Shown: piece after piece, positions 61,033-64,000 of the stretch | Position numbering within the stretch: the first letter of the stretch is position 1 | How the letters are laid out: each line of letters begins with the position of its first letter | Source: Eubacterium sp. | GTDB taxonomy: Bacteria > Bacillota > Clostridia > Oscillospirales > Acutalibacteraceae | Length of the DNA: 64,000 nucleotides | Assembly: GCA_017446095.1 (NCBI GenBank) | Contig: JAFSRN010000011.1 | Span: 1 to 64,000, forward strand | Reading direction: 5' to 3' | Position numbers and translations under genes: made by a program | Notes under the pieces: generated by a model | The model's input: the letters and a program-made list of their open reading frames with translations, nothing else | Told to the model about the DNA's origin: nothing | The model's database searches: none

Positions 61033-61597
61033 GATATTTAACAGGATGAAAGCGCTGCTGCAAAACGCAGGCATAAAGTTCACCGAAGGCGGAATTTCAA
61101 ACGCGGAAATCTACGCCTACGCCGCTGCTATAAAGCACGTGTGGGAATACCTTACCGACGCGCTTGACGACGTTTTTATGCAGGGCGATTCCAATGCGGA
61201 AAGGTACGCGGCTTTGCTGAATATAGACAAAAACCGCTACACGCTTGCGGAACTCAAAGAAGAGATAAAAGACCGCCTTGCCATGAACTTTGCAACCGCC
61301 ACGATTGCGGAACACGAAGCGGCGTTTGCGGCAGTGGGTTCCGGCAGCTACGACCTTTACCTTGATTCAGAGGACTACATTCCGCGGATGATTTTTTCCG
61401 GCGTGGATATTGAGGATTTGCCCCAGCTTGCAAAGTTCATTGACGCGTACACCTGCTCTTTCCAGCGGACGTATTACGACGGTAGCGGCATGACCTTTGA
61501 CGACTGGGATACGTGGAACCAGACCTTCTGGACGCTTGATAAAATGGCGCTGCCGTTTAACATTATTGATTATTTAAGGAGTGATATGATTGAGTAG
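61025..61597 (+). CDS. Phage tail protein I-like (XkdU-like)
   Basis: This 190-residue protein has the length and acidic helical layout of XkdU/gpI-type wedge proteins that follow baseplate J. An RYTLAELKEEIKDRLAMNF segment and a Trp-rich C-terminal part (DDWDTWNQTFWTLDKM) are visible. It overlaps baseplate J by 8 bases. Confidence 0.78.
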   Translation: MNEIFNRMKALLQNAGIKFTEGGISNAEIYAYAAAIKHVWEYLTDALDDVFMQGDSNAERYAALLNIDKNRYTLAELKEEIKDRLAMNFATATIAEHEAAFAAVGSGSYDLYLDSEDYIPRMIFSGVDIEDLPQLAKFIDAYTCSFQRTYYDGSGMTFDDWDTWNQTFWTLDKMALPFNIIDYLRSDMIE

Positions 61598-62066
61598 CAC
61601 AAACAAAACACCTTACCTTGAACTGAACAACTGGGTGGGTTCGGATATCCCGAAGCGCACGGATTTTAACGAGGATAACAACATAATCGACCTTGCAATC
61701 AGCCGCCACGTTGAGGACACCGACGCACACACAACGACTGCTGAAAAGTCAAAAATCAACCAGCCCTTTGTGGTTGTGCCCTACACAGGCAACGGCAGCT
61801 CGTCGCGCCAAATTACAATAACAAACGATTTTGAACCCAAGTGGGGCATTGTGTTTAAGGTAAGCTACACGCCGTCCATTATGGATATTGACAACCGCAC
61901 CGAGTATAACTACTTCGGCGTTTTTACAAATGTCGGCTCAAATATCGGGCTTTCGCTCAGCGGCAAAAAGCTCACCGTGCAGCAATCCGCAACATCTGTG
62001 CTCGGCAACGAAATCCGCAGTTATAACGAAAACGGCTCGGCATATGTCATTATTGCGTTCAGGTAA
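61590..62066 (+). CDS. Tail fibre-like distal protein (TTG start)
   Basis: This 158-residue protein begins at TTG 61590 after GGAGTGA. The N-terminus TPYLELNNWVGSDIPKRTDF followed by a coil-forming stretch is the common attachment segment of receptor-binding fibres. The C-terminal beta domain (about 55-158) is short and lacks a recognisable carbohydrate-binding motif. It is the last gene of the operon; no chaperone, holin or endolysin follows. Confidence 0.72.
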   Translation: MSSTNKTPYLELNNWVGSDIPKRTDFNEDNNIIDLAISRHVEDTDAHTTTAEKSKINQPFVVVPYTGNGSSSRQITITNDFEPKWGIVFKVSYTPSIMDIDNRTEYNYFGVFTNVGSNIGLSLSGKKLTVQQSATSVLGNEIRSYNENGSAYVIIAFR

Positions 62067-62074
62067 AAAAATTC

Positions 62075-62103
62075 TTTACATTAAGCCGTAAATATACTAT
62101 AAT
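62075..62103 (+). promoter_or_regulatory. Promoter of the DUF1015 gene
   Basis: TTTACA (62075-62080), a 17-bp spacer and TATAAT (62098-62103) lie 9 bases after the phage-like operon and 42 bases before the gene start. No terminator was seen between the two units. Confidence 0.78.
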
Positions 62104-62145
62104 AAGTTGTCAAAAATAAACAACTGATGACAAGAGGACAGATTT

Positions 62146-63384
62146 ATGGCAGTATTTAAAGCATTTAAGGCGTTTCGCCCGTCTGTTAAAAATCAGGCGC
62201 TCATCCCTGCGCTTCCCTACGATGTTATGAACACCGAGGAAGCAAGAGAAATGGTTAAGGGCAATCCCCTTTCCTTTTTGCACGTTGACAAAGCACAGAT
62301 TGACTTTGCTCGCGGCTTTGACCAGTATTCCCACGAGGTTTACGAAAAAGCAAAGAGCAACCTGCTTGCACTTGAGGAAAGCGGCAATATGGTGCAAGAC
62401 GAAAATCCCTGCCTTTACATCTACCGTCAGGTAATGAACGGCAGAGCGCAAACGGGTATTGTGGGCTGCGCTTCGATTGATGATTACAAAAACAACATCA
62501 TCAAAAAGCACGAGCACACGCTTGCTAAAAAAGAGCAGGACAGAATTAACCACGTTAATATCTGCGACGCGAACACGGGTCCGATTTTCCTGACCTACCG
62601 CGCTACTAACGAGATTAACGGTATGGTTTACGCGTGGACGAGAAGCCACGACGCTGTTTACGACTTTACGGCAGACGGCGTTAAGCAGACAATCTGGGTT
62701 GTTGACGACGCAGAGGTTTGCGAAAAGCTGCAAAACGCATTTGCAGAGATTCCTGCGCTTTACATTGCAGACGGTCACCACCGCTGCGCGTCCGCCGTTA
62801 AGGTTGGCGAAATGAGAAGGAAGAGCAACCCGAACTACACGGGCGACGAGGAGTTTAACTACTTCCTTGCCGTTGCTTTCCCCGACTGCGACCTTGAGAT
62901 TATGGACTACAACAGAGTTGTAAAAGACCTCAACGCGTATTCGCTTGAAGGCTTTATTAAGAAAATCAGCGACAAGTTTGAAGTAAGCGAGCTTGACGAA
63001 TGCAGAAAGCCGACTGAAAAGCATACATTTTCAATGTACTGCGAGGGCAAGTGGTACAGGCTTAAGGCAAAGGACGGTACCTTTAACGAGGCTGACCCCG
63101 TTGCAAGGCTTGACGTATCCATTCTGCAAAACAACCTGCTTGCGCCGGTGCTTGGCATCGACAATCCAAAGACCAACGACCGCATTGAGTTTATCGGCGG
63201 TATCAGAGGTCTGGGCGAGCTTGAAAAACGCGCAAACAGCGATATGAAGATTGCATTTGCAATGTATCCGACTACTGTTGACGACCTTATGTCGATTGCC
63301 GACGCGGACAAGATTATGCCACCAAAATCAACGTGGTTTGAGCCAAAACTACTGTCAGGACTGTTTATACATCATTTATCATAA
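62146..63384 (+). CDS. DUF1015 family protein
   Basis: This 412-residue protein spans the DUF1015 family: FRPSVKNQALIPALPYDVM at the start, KHEHTLAKKEQDR in the middle and the conserved IADGHHRCASA (about 205-215). The His-rich conserved core suggests an enzyme active site; I give no specific reaction. SD AGAGGAC precedes the start. It marks the return to core chromosomal genes after the phage-like operon. Confidence 0.93.
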   Translation: MAVFKAFKAFRPSVKNQALIPALPYDVMNTEEAREMVKGNPLSFLHVDKAQIDFARGFDQYSHEVYEKAKSNLLALEESGNMVQDENPCLYIYRQVMNGRAQTGIVGCASIDDYKNNIIKKHEHTLAKKEQDRINHVNICDANTGPIFLTYRATNEINGMVYAWTRSHDAVYDFTADGVKQTIWVVDDAEVCEKLQNAFAEIPALYIADGHHRCASAVKVGEMRRKSNPNYTGDEEFNYFLAVAFPDCDLEIMDYNRVVKDLNAYSLEGFIKKISDKFEVSELDECRKPTEKHTFSMYCEGKWYRLKAKDGTFNEADPVARLDVSILQNNLLAPVLGIDNPKTNDRIEFIGGIRGLGELEKRANSDMKIAFAMYPTTVDDLMSIADADKIMPPKSTWFEPKLLSGLFIHHLS

Positions 63385-63388
63385 TAAA

Positions 63389-63412
63389 AAACACCTTCGT
63401 TTGAAGGTGTTT
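63389..63412 (+). terminator. Terminator of the DUF1015 gene, truncated copy
   Basis: ACACCTTC/GAAGGTGT with loop GTTT (63391-63410) lies just after the gene, but only two T residues follow before other sequence. The complete copy with a long T-tract occurs at 63688-63717. Confidence 0.7.
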
Positions 63413-63689
63413 CAGCGTGTCGAAAAACCCAAGAAACAAATTCGACACGCTGTGAGGATGAACGAAAAAGATGCAGAATCCCGTTTTCTTGCGAACTTTG
63501 CTGTACGACGGTACCGCTTGTGAGCAAAAAACGGGAAACGCCAAAACCCGCAGAAACTCAATGTTTCTGCGGGTTTTCATAGATATTATTTATCAGGTAC
63601 TTCGCACGCGGAGCGTCGGGGTCGCCGCTCCCTACTATTTCTCCTAAATAGTATTTCGGCGTGGTTATGCACTTTTTCGACAGCCTCAA
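63411..63689. mobile_element. MITE-like insertion with imperfect terminal inverted repeats
   Basis: The ends TTCAGCGTGTCGAAAAA (63411-63427) and TTTTTCGACAGCCTCAA (63673-63689) match as inverted repeats at 14 of 17 positions, and the GGCTGTCGAAAA-type end recalls IS-derived elements. Inside are perfect stems CAGCGTGTCGAA/TTCGACACGCTG (about 63413-63452) and a 15-bp stem AACCCGCAGAAAC.../...GTTTCTGCGGGTT (about 63543-63577). A 24-bp terminator sequence is repeated exactly at both edges. No credible gene is inside. Confidence 0.65.
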
Positions 63690-63717
63690 ACACCTTCGTT
63701 TGAAGGTGTTTTTTTAG
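63688..63717 (+). terminator. Complete copy of the DUF1015 terminator
   Basis: The same ACACCTTC/GAAGGTGT stem (63690-63709) is followed by TTTTTTTAG. It probably is the original terminator, now displaced about 300 bases by the insertion. Confidence 0.8.
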
Positions 63718-63734
63718 TGAACAGTGGGCAGTTA

Positions 63735-63791
63735 TTGTAGGGGACGGCGTCCTCGACGTCCCGCGGCGCGATGAGGTTATCGCGCCCTACA
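63735..63791. repeat. TTGTAGGG/CCCTACA double palindrome
   Basis: TTGTAG leads into GGGACG/CGTCCC (63741-63762) and GGCGCGAT/ATCGCGCC (63765-63786), ending with CTACA. It belongs to the same family as the copies at 35061 and 40956. It overlaps the stop region of the next, minus-strand gene. Confidence 0.75.
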
Positions 63792-64000
63792 TTTTTTCTA
63801 TACGCCAGATAACCGATTCAAGCGGGTATGCAAGGCGAATCGGGTGCGGCACATTCATAAGGTACGAGCCGCTGCGGATTTTTTCGCCCTCGGGCGTGTT
63901 AACCCTGTACGTTGCGTTTTCATCAAGCCCTTTGAGCAGCACCGTTTTGAACTGGCGGTTGAAGAACGAGGTTGCGGTTGAGCAGATAAACAGCACGCTC
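63787..64000 (-). CDS. C-terminal end of a possible glycoside hydrolase (alpha-galactosidase-like)
   Basis: A minus-strand frame stays open from the window edge to a stop at 63787, giving about 70 residues with the segments TVLLKGLDENATYRV and GSYLMNVPHPIRLAY. The KGLDxxxxYRV pattern resembles the C-terminal beta domain of GH36 alpha-galactosidases. The rest lies outside the window, so the family cannot be confirmed. The composition agrees with the host genes. Confidence 0.5.
   Translation of the reverse strand, partial: SVLFICSTATSFFNRQFKTVLLKGLDENATYRVNTPEGEKIRSGSYLMNVPHPIRLAYPLESVIWRIEKM

Larger units (their letters stand above)
51594..62066 (+). mobile_element. PBSX-like phage structural operon, probably domesticated
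   Basis: Seventeen plus-strand genes, many overlapping by 4-26 bases, run from small terminase to a fibre-like protein in the PBSX/Xkd order. The packaging, capsid, connector and baseplate modules are present. The sheath, tube and tape-measure genes that should lie between the connectors and the LysM gene are absent, as are integrase, repressor, replication, holin and endolysin genes. Codon usage resembles the host's. The flanks are core genes (recG and a DUF1015 gene), and no attachment-site repeats were seen. Confidence 0.75.

Noticed and set aside
59962..61083. Minus-strand frame of over 370 codons opposite baseplate J
   Set aside because: Antisense shadow; baseplate J is recognisable and the minus-strand product has no family features.
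63251..63523. Reading frame running from the DUF1015 gene into the MITE-like element
   Set aside because: It starts inside the DUF1015 gene in another frame and has no ribosome site; the element looks non-coding.

Overview
The window looks like a chromosomal segment of a strictly anaerobic Firmicute of class Clostridia, most likely a gut member of the Oscillospirales/Ruminococcaceae type. The evidence is an NADH-linked trimeric [FeFe]-hydrogenase operon with a Rex-type operator, the Firmicutes order rimP-nusA-rnpM-ylxQ-infB-rbfA, the order Gls24-fakA/yloV-recG, a YmdB homologue, and a Tn4451-like mobile element. Species cannot be named from the sequence alone.

Layout. (1) 1-3.9 kb: the end of a Tn4451/TnpX-type mobilizable element (relaxase, ParB-like protein, TnpW, large serine recombinase), more AT-rich than the rest and abutting a tRNA-Pro(CGG) gene. 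(2) 4.1-15.1 kb: housekeeping and envelope genes, mostly minus strand: a GDPD-like membrane protein, guaB, a secreted transglutaminase-like/FnIII protein, a shikimate-kinase-like protein, nth, rarA, queH and two tandem M23 coiled-coil peptidases. (3) 15.3-23.9 kb: one minus-strand hydrogenase operon. It encodes HydC-, HydB- and HydA-type bifurcating subunits, a stand-alone [2Fe-2S] protein, a sensory-type hydrogenase homologue, two DRTGG proteins, two HATPase proteins and a PHP phosphoesterase. A perfect Rex palindrome lies upstream. (4) 24.0-32.75 kb: the rimP-nusA-rnpM-ylxQ-infB-rbfA-nrnA-truB-ribF-HAD translation/cofactor operon. (5) 32.8-35 kb: a divergent pair, a small membrane protein and a His-rich COG0523 GTPase, sharing one palindromic operator. 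(6) 35.1-39.5 kb: a surface protein and a two-component system. The promoters of both carry the same 11-bp-period direct-repeat operator, and the second one precedes a candidate small RNA or attenuated leader. (7) 39.5-51.2 kb: DUF3048 lipoprotein, MATE pump, PIG-L deacetylase, ilvE, ymdB, a solute-binding lipoprotein, Gls24, fakA-like and recG.

(8) 51.2-62.1 kb: the most remarkable region, a compact plus-strand PBSX-like phage structural operon. It encodes a short small terminase, large terminase, portal, XkdF-type protease, decoration protein, capsid, connectors, a LysM tail protein, hub, spike, gp25, baseplate J, gpI and a fibre-like protein. It has no sheath, tube or tape-measure gene, no integrase, repressor or lysis genes, and sits between recG and a DUF1015 gene. 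A dyad-rich promoter and a strongly structured 5' leader precede it. It reads as a domesticated particle or gene-transfer-agent-like system. (9) 62.1-64 kb: a DUF1015 gene, a MITE-like insertion that duplicated a terminator, and the 3' end of a possible glycoside hydrolase.

Many intergenic gaps, mostly between minus-strand genes, hold one unusual repeat family. Arrays of 7-bp units lie on both sides of a GC-rich hairpin core, the two arrays are complementary, and the right-hand array typically ends at, or runs into, the stop codon of the neighbouring gene.
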